This document shows positions 44,461 through 53,056 of a stretch of 64,000 bases of DNA, in pieces. Source of the stretch: Comamonadaceae bacterium (GTDB lineage: Bacteria > Pseudomonadota > Gammaproteobacteria > Burkholderiales > Burkholderiaceae_C); assembly GCA_027490925.1 (NCBI GenBank), contig JAIXXF010000038.1, positions 97,756 through 161,755 of the forward strand, read 5' to 3'. A program made the position numbers and the translations under genes. The notes under the pieces were generated by a model. That model did not search any database. It was given only the letters and a program-made list of their open reading frames with translations, and had not been told where the DNA came from. Position 1 is the stretch's first letter. Each line of letters starts with the position of its first letter.

Positions 44461-45308
44461 GCTTGTCCCAGCCGGTCGGCGAACCGCAGGTGCAAGGCCA
44501 GCCCGAGCGCCAGCGCCAGCAGACCGCAGGTGAACACGTCGCTCAAGGCGGCGGCGCTGGCCTCGTGGTAACCCGCGAACCAGCCGGCACGCAAACACTC
44601 CAGCCCCTGCATCACCGGGTTGGCCAGGAACACGTCGCGCCAAGGCTGAGGAATGGCGTTGGCGGGCAGCATCACGCCAGACGCAAAGTACAGCGGTGTC
44701 ATCATCAGGGCGACCAACTTGCCCACTTCAGGCACCAAAGCCTCCAGCGCAGACAAGACCAGCCCCAGGCCCAAGCCCAGCAACCACAGACCCGCCCACG
44801 CCGAGCCCGCGTAGAGCGCGTCGGACGGCAACGCCTCATAGCCCAACAGCAGAGCGCCAAGCACCAGCACCATGGCGCACGTGAGCGAGACAATGAGCTC
44901 CACCGCCGACCGCACTAGCACGGTGTCGATCGGGCGGATCTGGCGGTAGGTGAACAGGGCCTGGTTGGCTGAAATCGCCCCCATGGCGCGGGTGGCGGTG
45001 TTCCGGAAGAGGAAGAAGCCGAGCAGCCCCGTCATCACGAACAACGCGCCATCGATCCCGGCGATGGTGCGGTGAAACACGAAACCGAACACCGTCATCA
45101 AAAAGGCGACGTGCGCCATCGGCTCCAGCAGCAGCCACACCCAGGCACCGCGGCTGCCCGTCACGCGGGTCAGCACCTCACGGAAGAACAGCGCCCGGGC
45201 GCTGGCCCAAGTCACGGCCAGGGCGCTTCGTTCGGGGTCAGACCCGGCGACATTGGTCGTTGGGGCGTCGGACTGGGTCGACAGGTGTGGGGGCGGGTGG
45301 GGAGTCAT
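44457..45308 (-). CDS. kpsM: Capsule ABC transporter permease KpsM
   Basis: The 283-residue ABC-2 permease has about six membrane helices (GLLGFFLFRNTATRAMG, SLTCAMVLVLGALLLGYEA, VFTCGLLALALGLALHLRF). The N-terminal part carries an unusual Ser/Thr/Pro-rich leader of about 25 residues before the family-like ARALFFREVLTRVTGSRGAW. KpsM forms the inner-membrane pore for capsule. It is the first gene of the kps operon; 215 bases upstream to the next gene must hold its promoter, but no convincing -35/-10 pair was found. Confidence 0.92.
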   Translation of the reverse strand: MTPHPPPHLSTQSDAPTTNVAGSDPERSALAVTWASARALFFREVLTRVTGSRGAWVWLLLEPMAHVAFLMTVFGFVFHRTIAGIDGALFVMTGLLGFFLFRNTATRAMGAISANQALFTYRQIRPIDTVLVRSAVELIVSLTCAMVLVLGALLLGYEALPSDALYAGSAWAGLWLLGLGLGLVLSALEALVPEVGKLVALMMTPLYFASGVMLPANAIPQPWRDVFLANPVMQGLECLRAGWFAGYHEASAAALSDVFTCGLLALALGLALHLRFADRLGQA

Positions 45309-45523
45309 GGCGTCGGCACCGGAGGGGCGGGGCCATCGGCACGCGACGCCCGTTCTTTAACCGGTGCAGGGACTTTAGGCCCGCTAGAAAGCCACCATGC
45401 CGCGATATGGTCACGGAAAATCCGGCTTTTTAGCCCCCTGTGGCCAGACGGCCAACACCCCACACGTCCCAGGCCAACCACGGCCTGGCCGCCGCCCTCA
45501 GGGGCGCTGGCCGTGCCGCCCGC

Positions 45524-46051
45524 TCAGTCGAGCGCGCGCTTCAAGCGGATTTGGTCGATGCGCCCGCCAGGCACCGCCACGGTGCGGGCGCTGGCCATGT
45601 CGCGGCGAAAGCCCGCCAGCTCCATGAAACGCAGCGCGCGCTCGCTGGCCAGCGGCAGCCAGCTGGTGACCTGGGTGCAGCCTTCTTCTATCAGGCCGTC
45701 GCGCGCGGCGTCCCACAGGGCCACGCCCACGCCTTGGTCCCAGTGGCTGGGTAGCACGTAGATGGCCCAGATCTCCCCCACGGTGGGCTTGGTGCCTTTG
45801 TCGCGCGAGCGGTCAAATCCCACAAAGCCCACGACCTGACCCGACACCGTGGCCACCTGCACCTGCGGTTCGCCATAGGTCACCGCATCTCGCCAGTGGG
45901 CCACCCGATCGGGGCTGGCCAGTGCGGCCAAGGACGCCTCGGGCACCCGGCCTTCGTAGGCCGCGCGGGCGGCGGCAGCGTGGACGCTGGCGAGGGTGGG
46001 CGCGTCGCTCAGGGTGGCGACGCGGACATCACAGACGGGCATACTGGACAT
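45524..46051 (-). CDS. GNAT family N-acetyltransferase
   Basis: The 175-residue protein shows the GNAT fold pattern: VRVATLSDAPTLASVHAAA at the start, VATVSGQVVGFVGF strand, GEIWAIYVLPSHWDQGVGVALW containing the acetyl-CoA loop in the variant HWDQGVG (normally R/QxxGxG/A) and a late ERALRFMELAGF. It transfers an acetyl group from acetyl-CoA to an amine whose identity is unknown. It is a single gene, divergent from the ferredoxin operon with 54 bases between starts. Confidence 0.85.
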   Translation of the reverse strand: MSSMPVCDVRVATLSDAPTLASVHAAAARAAYEGRVPEASLAALASPDRVAHWRDAVTYGEPQVQVATVSGQVVGFVGFDRSRDKGTKPTVGEIWAIYVLPSHWDQGVGVALWDAARDGLIEEGCTQVTSWLPLASERALRFMELAGFRRDMASARTVAVPGGRIDQIRLKRALD

Positions 46052-46105
46052 GTTGAAACAAGCGCTCCGGAGGATTCATCGAGTGGGGCCGAATTGTCGC
46101 TGCAA

Positions 46106-46402
46106 ATGATGGGTTATCTCCTGTGCCTTTCTCCCGCTGGCTGGCAGGCCACCGCCGACGCTGACCAGACGCTGCTGCAGTCGGCCGAGCGGGCCGGTTG
46201 GACGCTGCCCAGCGCCTGCCGTAACGGCACCTGCCGCGCCTGCATGGCCCGCGTCACCGGTGGCCCTGTGGCCTACCGGATCGCATGGCCCGGACTCAGC
46301 GCCGAAGAAAAGGCAGACGGCTGGGTTTTGCCCTGCGTGGCTTACCCGCTGGGACCACTGACCCTGCACCAAACCGCCAACCGGGAGAGCCCCACACCGT
46401 GA
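46106..46402 (+). CDS. [2Fe-2S] ferredoxin-like protein (98 aa)
   Basis: The 98-residue protein starts at one of two adjacent ATGs (46106/46109). The four cysteines C38, C43, C46 and C77 follow the plant-type ferredoxin spacing CxxxxCxxC with a fourth Cys in LPCVAYPL. It should carry one [2Fe-2S] cluster and pass single electrons. The interval before the fourth Cys (30 residues) fits the family. It is the first gene of a five-gene operon; its TGA overlaps the GTG of the M14 peptidase. Partner redox enzymes in this operon are the two cytochromes c, though those are exported. Confidence 0.85.
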   Translation: MMGYLLCLSPAGWQATADADQTLLQSAERAGWTLPSACRNGTCRACMARVTGGPVAYRIAWPGLSAEEKADGWVLPCVAYPLGPLTLHQTANRESPTP

Positions 46403-47439
46403 GCGCCCTGCCCCTTGCGAGACTGCCGGAGCTGGACGAGCTACACCGGCTGCTGGATTCGGGACACGCGCACTTGACCGCCCGCGTGGTGTGCGAGCCC
46501 GTGCACCGGGGCCAGCGCTTTCCGGTCATCGCTGCGCACATGGGCAGCTGCGACCCCCTGGCCCCGGCGATCGGTTTTTTCGGCGGCATCCATGGCCTAG
46601 AGCGCATCGGCAGCCAAGTGGTGCTGCACCACCTGCGTGCTCTGCTGGGGCGTCTGGCGTGGGACGAGTCGCTGCACCAGCAGCTGCGGTCGGTGCGTTT
46701 GGTCTTCATGCCCATCGTCAACCCAGTGGGCATGTGGGCAGGCACCCGGGCCAATGGCCAGGGGGTGGATTTGATGCGCAACGCGCCCCAGCGGGCCGAC
46801 GCGCCGGTGCCCTTCCTGGCCGGTGGCCAACGCCTGGGGCCCTGGCTGCCGTGGTACTGCGGTCCCACCGGCGCCCCCATGCAGGCCGAAAGCGCCGCGT
46901 TGCTGCAGGTGGTGACCGAAGAGCTGATACCCCGTCCGTTCAGCCTGGCCCTGGACTGCCACTCGGGCTACGGCTTTGGCGACAGCATCTGGTTCCCCTA
47001 CGCCCGCACCCGCCGCCTGATGGCGCACTTGCCAGAGATGTACGCCCTGAAGGCCATGCTGGCGCAGTCCCACCCGCACCATGGCTACAGCTTCGAGCCG
47101 CAGAGCCGGCAGTACCTGTCGCACGGCGACCTGTGGGACCACGCTTACGACCAAACCCCAGACGGGCACATCTTTCTGCCCATGACGCTGGAGCTGGGCT
47201 CGTGGTTGTGGATCCGCAAGAACCCCTGGCAACTGTTTTCGCGCCACGGCATCTTCAACCCGGTCAAGGCCCACCGCACCCGCCGCGTGCTGCGTCGCCA
47301 CACCAGCCTGCTGGACTTTCTCACTCGGGCCGCATTCGGCGCGCACCGCTGGCTGCCCAAGGCCGACCGGCGCGAGCGCTTGCACGCCTACGCCACCGAG
47401 CACTGGCGCCCGCTGGTGAGCGATCGGTCGATGCCATGA
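46399..47439 (+). CDS. M14-family zinc carboxypeptidase-like protein
   Basis: The 346-residue protein starts at the GTG at 46399, overlapping the ferredoxin stop. The M14 zinc site is visible as GGIHGLERIGSQ (His and Glu, HxxE, near residue 58) and the later His in ALDCHSGYGFG (near residue 189). The family RNAP/N segment reads DLMRNAPQ. A candidate catalytic Glu is the E in PMTLELGSW (near residue 261). M14 enzymes cleave C-terminal residues or N-acyl amino acids. No signal peptide is seen, so it is cytoplasmic; substrate unknown. Its stop overlaps the next ATG. Confidence 0.83.
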   Translation: MSALPLARLPELDELHRLLDSGHAHLTARVVCEPVHRGQRFPVIAAHMGSCDPLAPAIGFFGGIHGLERIGSQVVLHHLRALLGRLAWDESLHQQLRSVRLVFMPIVNPVGMWAGTRANGQGVDLMRNAPQRADAPVPFLAGGQRLGPWLPWYCGPTGAPMQAESAALLQVVTEELIPRPFSLALDCHSGYGFGDSIWFPYARTRRLMAHLPEMYALKAMLAQSHPHHGYSFEPQSRQYLSHGDLWDHAYDQTPDGHIFLPMTLELGSWLWIRKNPWQLFSRHGIFNPVKAHRTRRVLRRHTSLLDFLTRAAFGAHRWLPKADRRERLHAYATEHWRPLVSDRSMP

Positions 47440-48236
47440 AGCCCTGGGTGTTGCTGCGCGGCCTGACGCGCGAAACGCACCACTGGGGCCCATTCCCCGA
47501 TCGGCTGTTCGCCGCCCTGGGCGAACGCGGCGGGTGCCTGGACCTGCCCGGCAACGGCGAACTGAACGGACTACCTTCGCCCACCTGCGTGACCGACATG
47601 GTGGTCTCCGCTCGGCAAGCGCTGCATGCCCTCGGCCACAGACCGCCGTACCGTCTGCTGGCCATGTCGCTCGGCGGCATGGTGGCCACCCAATGGGCGC
47701 AACAGCACCCCCAGGAAGTGGACCGCTTGGTGTTGATCAACACCAGCATGCGACCACACAGCCGCCTGACCCAACGCCTGCGCCCGCAGCGATGGCCAGA
47801 GCTGCTGGCCATCGCCCACCGGTGGCACCAGCCTGAAGCGGTGGAAGCGCGCATCCATCGCCTCACCTGCGAGCGGCGTGACGGCATGGCAGACGATGTG
47901 GCGCGGTGGTCTGAGCGGCGCCGCCACGCGCCGGTGTCGGCGGCCAACGCGCTGCGCCAGTTGTGGGCGGCGGCCAGATTCCGGGCGGCGGCCACCGCCC
48001 CGCCCTGCCCGGTGCTGCTGCTGTCATCGGCACACGACCGTTTGGTGAACCCGGTGTGCACCGCACAGGTGGCGCGCGCTTGGCAGGCCAGCCACCGGCA
48101 ACACCCTTGGGCAGGGCACGACCTGCCACACGACGACGCGGAGTGGGTGGTTCAACAAGTGGCCCTTTGGCACGCTGGGCACACCGAGTGGCCGGCCACG
48201 CCGCCGTGGGGATCTGAAACAATCTCTGGTAGATGA
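47436..48236 (+). CDS. Alpha/beta hydrolase (266 aa)
   Basis: The ATG at 47436 overlaps the M14 stop (ATGA). The protein opens MKPWVLLRGLTRETHHWGPF, with the oxyanion region RGLTRE, a nucleophile elbow AMSLGGM (Ser near residue 77), an acid region SSAHDRLVNP and the terminal His in GHDLPHDD. Substrate is unknown; the GLTRETHHWG opening is found in a distinct branch of small bacterial hydrolases. The gene is one of five in an operon of overlapping genes and its stop overlaps the first cytochrome's ATG. Confidence 0.83.
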   Translation: MKPWVLLRGLTRETHHWGPFPDRLFAALGERGGCLDLPGNGELNGLPSPTCVTDMVVSARQALHALGHRPPYRLLAMSLGGMVATQWAQQHPQEVDRLVLINTSMRPHSRLTQRLRPQRWPELLAIAHRWHQPEAVEARIHRLTCERRDGMADDVARWSERRRHAPVSAANALRQLWAAARFRAAATAPPCPVLLLSSAHDRLVNPVCTAQVARAWQASHRQHPWAGHDLPHDDAEWVVQQVALWHAGHTEWPATPPWGSETISGR

Positions 48237-49030
48237 CATCAAAGCCGTCAGCCCGCGCCGTGAACCGACCTGCCCGAACCAAGCCGGTGCTGGCTTGGGT
48301 GTGCGGGTGGGTGGGTGTGTTGGTAGCCACGGGCTGGGGTGGCCCCGCCACAGCCACCGCGTTCGAGGACACCATGGCCCAGCGCACGCTGGCCTGCACC
48401 GCCTGCCACGGACCGCAAGGCCGTGCCGCCAGCGACGGCTACTACCCCCGCATCGCGGGCAAACCCGCTGGCTATCTGTACCACCAGCTCCTGTATTTCC
48501 GCGATGGCCAACGCCACTACGGCCCCATGACCCGCTTGATCGACCCGCTGAGCGAGCCCTACCTGCGTGAGATCGCCGAGCACTTTGCTGCGCTCGACCT
48601 GCCCTATCCCCCTCCCCCACCCAGCACCGCTGCGCCCGCCGTTCTGCGCCGGGGCGAGCAATTGGCCCTGCGGGGGGACAACGGTCGTGGCCTGCCCGCC
48701 TGCGTGACCTGCCACGGCGCCCGCCTGACCGGGGTGGCGCCCGATGTGCCTGGTCTGCTGGGCCTGCCGCGGGACTACATCAACTCGCAAATCGGCGCCT
48801 GGCGCACGGGCCAGCGCAAAGCCCGCGCCCCCGACTGCATGCACACGATTGCCACACGGCTGTCGGTCGAAGACGTGACTGCGGTGTCCAGTTGGCTCGC
48901 CGCCCAAGCGTTGCCAGTCAACACGCGGCCTGCCAGTGCGCCGCCGACCTCTGCTGGCGTGGACGCCATGGCCTGCGGCAGCGCGCCTGGTCTGGCGGCC
49001 TTCGCCAAACCCGCAGGGGTGACACGGTGA
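48233..49030 (+). CDS. Exported diheme cytochrome c (c4-like)
   Basis: The 265-residue product has a signal-like N-terminal helix (WVCGWVGVLVATGW) and two heme-binding CxxCH motifs: CTACH at residues 55-59 and CVTCH at 157-161, with c4-like HGPQGRAA and HGARLTG. The methionine ligands are likely in GPMTRLID and the late region. It would carry electrons in the periplasm. An ATGA overlap links it to the upstream hydrolase and a GTGA overlap to the next cytochrome. Confidence 0.88.
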   Translation: MTSKPSARAVNRPARTKPVLAWVCGWVGVLVATGWGGPATATAFEDTMAQRTLACTACHGPQGRAASDGYYPRIAGKPAGYLYHQLLYFRDGQRHYGPMTRLIDPLSEPYLREIAEHFAALDLPYPPPPPSTAAPAVLRRGEQLALRGDNGRGLPACVTCHGARLTGVAPDVPGLLGLPRDYINSQIGAWRTGQRKARAPDCMHTIATRLSVEDVTAVSSWLAAQALPVNTRPASAPPTSAGVDAMACGSAPGLAAFAKPAGVTR

Positions 49031-50355
49031 AGCGCTGGCTGGGTGCCTTGGCCGCGCTGACCGCCCTGGCCATGGGCCTCGCAGCGGTCGTGGTGTGGCT
49101 CAACCTGCGCGGGGAGGCGCCGTTGCCCCCGCCCGACAGCGCCCCAACGCACCGCCGCGCCGACCCCCGCCTGATCGAGCGCGGGGCCTACCTGGCCCGT
49201 GCGGGCAATTGCATGGCCTGCCACACCGCACGCGGAGGCGAGGCCTATGCCGGCGGACGCGCGGTGGAAACACCGTTCGGCAACGTGTACAGCAGCAACC
49301 TCACGCCCGACGCTGCGACCGGCATCGGCCGCTGGTCCAGCGCCGAGTTTTGGCGGGCCATGCACCACGGCCGCAGCCGCGATGGGCGGCTGCTGTACCC
49401 GGCTTTTCCGTACACCAACTACACGTTGATCACCCGCGAAGACAGCGACGCGATCCACGCCTACTTGCACAGCCTGCGGCCGGTGGCCCAGCCCAACCGG
49501 CCGCACACGCTGCGGTTTCCCTACAACACCCAGGCGGCGCTGGCGGTGTGGCGGGCCCTGTATTTTCAGCCTGCCCGCTTCGAGCCCAACGCGCAAGAAA
49601 CCACTGGATGGAACCGTGGCGCCTACTTGACCCAGGGCCTCACCCACTGCAGCGCCTGCCACAGCCCACGAGACGCATGGGGCGGCATCGACCGTGCCCG
49701 CGACCTGGCCGGTGGACTCTTGCCGGTACAAAACTGGTACGCACCCGCGCTGACCGACCCGCGCGAAGCGGGCGTGTCGACGTGGCCGATCGGGCACATC
49801 GTGCAGTTACTCCAAACTGGCGTGGCGCCCGGCGCCAGCGTGGCCGGGCCCATGGCCGAGGTGGTGCAGCACAGCACCCAATTCCTGACCGGCGCCGATT
49901 TGGCGGCGATCGCTGAACACCTCCAGCGGTTGCCGGGCGATGCCTCTGCCACGCGCCGGGCCCCGGCCAGTGCGGTGGCCAGCGCGCCAGCCAGCGACAA
50001 GGCAGTGGCCCCGTCGCCGCTGGCACCCCTGGGGGCAAAGGTGTACGAACGGCATTGCGCCGGCTGCCACGGCGATGCCGGGCAAGGCGTGGCGAATGCC
50101 TACCCGGCACTCGCAGGCAACCGGGCGGTGACCCTGGGCAACGTCGCCAACCTGGTGCAGGTGGTGTTGCACGGCGGCTACCCCCCGGCCACCACAGGCC
50201 ACCCGCGGCCGTTTGGCATGCCGCCTTACCTGCTCACGCTGACCGACCGCGAAGTGGCGGCGGTGCTGACCCACCTGCGCAGTGCCTGGGGCCACCAAGC
50301 GCCCGCGGTGAGCGAGCTGGACGTGAACCGGTTACGCGCGTCGGCCGCGCCTTGA
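49027..50355 (+). CDS. Membrane-anchored triheme cytochrome c
   Basis: The 442-residue protein starts at the GTG at 49027, overlapping the previous stop. After an uncleaved-looking N-terminal helix (WLGALAALTALAMGLAAVVVW) it has three CxxCH motifs: CMACH (62), CSACH (208) and CAGCH (344). The arrangement and the FGNVYSSNLTPDAATGIG segment match the cytochrome c subunit of membrane alcohol, aldehyde or gluconate dehydrogenases, which accepts electrons from a dehydrogenase and hands them to ubiquinone or an oxidase. No such dehydrogenase is in the operon, so the electron donor is unknown. Confidence 0.88.
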   Translation: MKRWLGALAALTALAMGLAAVVVWLNLRGEAPLPPPDSAPTHRRADPRLIERGAYLARAGNCMACHTARGGEAYAGGRAVETPFGNVYSSNLTPDAATGIGRWSSAEFWRAMHHGRSRDGRLLYPAFPYTNYTLITREDSDAIHAYLHSLRPVAQPNRPHTLRFPYNTQAALAVWRALYFQPARFEPNAQETTGWNRGAYLTQGLTHCSACHSPRDAWGGIDRARDLAGGLLPVQNWYAPALTDPREAGVSTWPIGHIVQLLQTGVAPGASVAGPMAEVVQHSTQFLTGADLAAIAEHLQRLPGDASATRRAPASAVASAPASDKAVAPSPLAPLGAKVYERHCAGCHGDAGQGVANAYPALAGNRAVTLGNVANLVQVVLHGGYPPATTGHPRPFGMPPYLLTLTDREVAAVLTHLRSAWGHQAPAVSELDVNRLRASAAP

Positions 50356-50365
50356 GCCTTTCTAT

Positions 50366-50425
50366 TTGCTATTGATTTAGTAGCTAAAGCGTCTATTTCG
50401 GCGAGGGCCAGGGTCAGTTTTTATA
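50366..50425 (+). repeat. Dispersed 60-nt repeat, copy E
   Basis: Head TTGCTATTGATTTAGTAGCT, then GCGAGGGCCAGGG at offset 36 and AGTTTTTATA at offset 50. It begins 10 bases after the triheme cytochrome stop. Confidence 0.8.
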
Positions 50426-50513
50426 GAAAACGCCCGTCGAGCACATCCCAAGACCCCGTTGGCCCAAAATTCGACCAAAACCGTTGACGGGGCCAAAGCG
50501 GTGGCCCGGTCCA

Positions 50514-50555
50514 TGTAGCGCGGTCTCTGTAACGCTGTCTCTGTAGCGCGGTCTC
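50514..50555. repeat. Three tandem 14-bp repeats
   Basis: TGTAGCGCGGTCTC, TGTAACGCTGTCTC and TGTAGCGCGGTCTC follow one another without gaps in the spacer between the cytochrome and the lipocalin gene. The first and third are identical and the middle differs at two bases. Confidence 0.85.
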
Positions 50556-50631
50556 TCTGGCGTCACCGCGCCTCGCAGTGACTGGCGCCGCCCGGTGCCG
50601 GACCGGTTGGGCTGGTGGCCGGGGCCATGCC

Positions 50632-51297
50632 TCAGGGCGGGTCAACCGCCGGGGTGGCCGGTGTCCGCACCACCCGGTCGGTCGGGAAACCGAGCGCGCG
50701 GGCTTTGTCCAACCAGGCGGCCACCTCCGCGTCTGCCATGGTGGGTTGACGCGACAGCAACCACAGGTAATCGCGGTTGGGCGCACCCACCAGCGCAGTG
50801 CGGTATGCGTCGTCGAGCGCGATGACGTGGTAGTCGCCCCACACCAAGGGCAACCAACCGAGCCACGCGGGCGCGAAGCGGACCTCCAACTGGCCCGCCT
50901 CGGGTTGCCCGGGCCGGGGCACGCGCCGGGCCTCGCCTTGCGCGCTGATCAGCGAGCCATCGGCCCGGCGGCACTGGTTGAGCACCGACACCAACCCGCT
51001 CGGCGCCATCCCGTACCGCGCCCGCACTTGCCCTGCACATTGGCGCTGGAACCAGTTCGGCAACCGCGCGATCTCGTACCAGTCGCCGCTGTATCGCTGC
51101 AAGTCCAGCACCGACACCACCGGCAATGGCGCGGCAGTGCTGGCCACCACCCTGGCTGGGGCCTCTGTGGCCATCGGGGGCGTGGCGGACTGCGCCCACC
51201 CAAGGCCTGTTGCCGCAACCCACAGCGCCACCAAGGCCAGCAGGGCAGTGCCCCAGCCTGCGAATGCCGTGCCCCACGACCGCATCAAACCGTTCAT
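50632..51297 (-). CDS. Lipocalin family protein (Blc-like)
   Basis: The 221-residue product has an N-terminal hydrophobic segment (WGTALLALVALWVAATGLGWA, likely a signal peptide without a clear lipobox), then a lipocalin domain: VLDLQRYSGDWYEIARLPNWFQRQ carries the GxW motif, and the C-terminal YLWLLSRQPTMADAEVAAW matches Blc. Bacterial lipocalins bind lipids such as lysophospholipids at the outer membrane. The start ATG at 51297 is chosen because it precedes the hydrophobic segment; the frame stays open far upstream. It is a single gene. Confidence 0.85.
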   Translation of the reverse strand: MNGLMRSWGTAFAGWGTALLALVALWVAATGLGWAQSATPPMATEAPARVVASTAAPLPVVSVLDLQRYSGDWYEIARLPNWFQRQCAGQVRARYGMAPSGLVSVLNQCRRADGSLISAQGEARRVPRPGQPEAGQLEVRFAPAWLGWLPLVWGDYHVIALDDAYRTALVGAPNRDYLWLLSRQPTMADAEVAAWLDKARALGFPTDRVVRTPATPAVDPP

Positions 51298-51594
51298 CAC
51301 GCCCCCTGTCAGCCACCACACGCGGCGGCCATGCTGCGAGTGTGCCCCATGCCGGGTCGCCCCGTGATCGGCCCTGGGTGCGAAACCCATCGACCCATCG
51401 ACCCGGAGACTCAACGACACGGTGGGCGGGTGTGGCCGGTGTCCTACAGACGGCCTGGGCCGCGGGTGCCACCATTCGCTCACGTGGCGTCCAGTGCCCG
51501 GGCCAGCACCGACACGGCCGCGGCGGCTCGCGCCCTCTGCACCCCACCGACCCCTCCAGCGCCTCACCCACGGACCCCATTGACCCCAACCACC

Positions 51595-51987
51595 ATGGCC
51601 TGCGTCGCGCTCAAAACGTACTTGGTGGAGGACAGCCCGACGATCCGGGAGAACCTCATCGCGACGCTGGTGGAACTGGCGGGTGTGCGGGCAGTGGGCC
51701 AAGCCGACACCGAACGCGAGGCCACGGCATGGCTGATGGGCGATGCCGAATGGGACCTCGCCATCGTGGACATTTTTCTCAAACAAGGCAGCGGCTTGGG
51801 TGTGGTCGGTGGTTGCCGCGAACGCCCAAAGTCGCGCAAGCTGGTGGTGCTGAGCAACTACGCGACAGCCGACATCCGCCAGCGCTGCCTGAGCCTCGGC
51901 GCCGACGCGGTGTTCGACAAATCGACCGAGATCGACGCGCTGCTGGACTACTGCGCCGCGCTCAAAGACACGTTGAAAGCACCCTGA
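51595..51987 (+). CDS. Single-domain response regulator
   Basis: The 130-residue protein starts at the ATG at 51595 and consists only of a receiver domain: the acidic pair in YLVEDSPTIRENL (Glu12/Asp13), the phosphoacceptor Asp59 in LAIVDIFLKQGSG, the switch Ser in LVVLSNYA and the conserved Lys in VFDKSTE. With no output domain it acts by protein contact, like CheY or Spo0F. No kinase gene is adjacent. A NarL-type regulator lies 108 bases away on the other strand, so a phosphorelay between them is possible but not shown. Confidence 0.88.
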   Translation: MACVALKTYLVEDSPTIRENLIATLVELAGVRAVGQADTEREATAWLMGDAEWDLAIVDIFLKQGSGLGVVGGCRERPKSRKLVVLSNYATADIRQRCLSLGADAVFDKSTEIDALLDYCAALKDTLKAP

Positions 51988-52095
51988 GCGCAGGCCGGTC
52001 AGGTCCCGGCGGCGGCCACACCGGCCAGCGAGACACCCATGGGCGGGTCTTGGGATGGGCGGGGCTTGGGCGGCTCGGCTCCGCCCTACAGGGCG

Positions 52096-52731
52096 TCAGT
52101 CGATCAACCGGCGCTTCAACGCGTAGTAGGTCAAGTCGCTGTTGGAGGCGAGGTTCATCTTTTCCATCACCCGGGTGCGGTAGGTGCTCACGGTTTTCAC
52201 GCTCAGGCACAGCGTCTTGGCGATGTCCCCGGCGGTCGCACCTTTGGCCAGCTTCAAAAACACTTGGAACTCGCGCTCAGACAGCTGCTCATGGGGTGGC
52301 GCGGCGTCGTCTTTGCGGTGCAGTTGCTGGGCCAACAGCTCGGCCACGGCGGGTGTGAGGTGGCGCCGCCCCAGGGCCACCGTGCGGACCGCACGGACGA
52401 TTTCCATCGGGTCGCACTCCTTGTTCAGGTAGCCGCTCGCGCCCTGCCGGATCAGGCTCACGGCGTAATGCGCCTCGGGGTAACCGCTCAAAATCAAGAT
52501 CGCCAAATCCGGGGCTTTGGCACGCAGCAAAGCCAACACGTCGATGCCGCTCTGTCCCGGCATGGACAGGTCCATCAGCAGCACATCCATGTCGGTGAGA
52601 CGCACCAGGTCGATCGCCTCGCTGCCGCTGGCGGCTTCACCGACCACCCGCAGGTCCACTTGCTCGGCCAAGAAGTGGCGCAGGCCCGACCGCACGATGG
52701 CGTGGTCGTCCACGATGCCGACTCGGATCAT
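52096..52731 (-). CDS. NarL/FixJ-type response regulator
   Basis: The 211-residue protein has a receiver domain (IVDDHAIVRSGLR, phosphoacceptor Asp54 in VLLMDLSMPGQSG, Lys near residue 104 in YLNKECD) and a C-terminal LuxR-type helix-turn-helix (LSEREFQVFLKLAKGATAGDIA ... CLSVKTVSTYRTRVMEKMNL). The layout and wording resemble UvrY/GacA, which is controlled by a BarA/GacS-type kinase; no kinase is next to it. It would bind DNA when phosphorylated and control target promoters. It is a single gene, convergent with the single-domain regulator. Confidence 0.9.
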   Translation of the reverse strand: MIRVGIVDDHAIVRSGLRHFLAEQVDLRVVGEAASGSEAIDLVRLTDMDVLLMDLSMPGQSGIDVLALLRAKAPDLAILILSGYPEAHYAVSLIRQGASGYLNKECDPMEIVRAVRTVALGRRHLTPAVAELLAQQLHRKDDAAPPHEQLSEREFQVFLKLAKGATAGDIAKTLCLSVKTVSTYRTRVMEKMNLASNSDLTYYALKRRLID

Positions 52732-53056
52732 TGGAGGTCCTCTCTGAGGCTGTGGGATCGGCGACCCGTCGCATGCAACAGGTCCAACCCATTATTGATG
52801 ACCCACCCCGGTTCGGCCACGCCCCGCGCGCGACAAGGGGCGCTGTCCTACACACCCACCGCACCGGCGCCGACGCCGTGCCCCGGCCGGTGCCCACGCC
52901 CGCCCCGCGCCGACGCCCTTACGCTGACACCCAAGCGGTGAAATCGCAAAACGCTACACCACCAAAGCGGCCAGCAGGCACTCCCACTCGCTGCGCCTTT
53001 CGCCCCTTGACCCACCTTCGCATCTGCCACCGCCACCTCACCACCAGGAGCCCCGC
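52732..53056. other. Non-coding stretch between the NarL-type regulator and the YqjD-like gene
   Basis: This 325-base gap holds no convincing gene. It contains the promoters of both divergent genes. The second half is cytosine-rich with CCCGCGCCG-type runs on the plus strand. An AGGAG ribosome site precedes the downstream ATG. No hairpin or repeat stood out. Confidence 0.6.
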
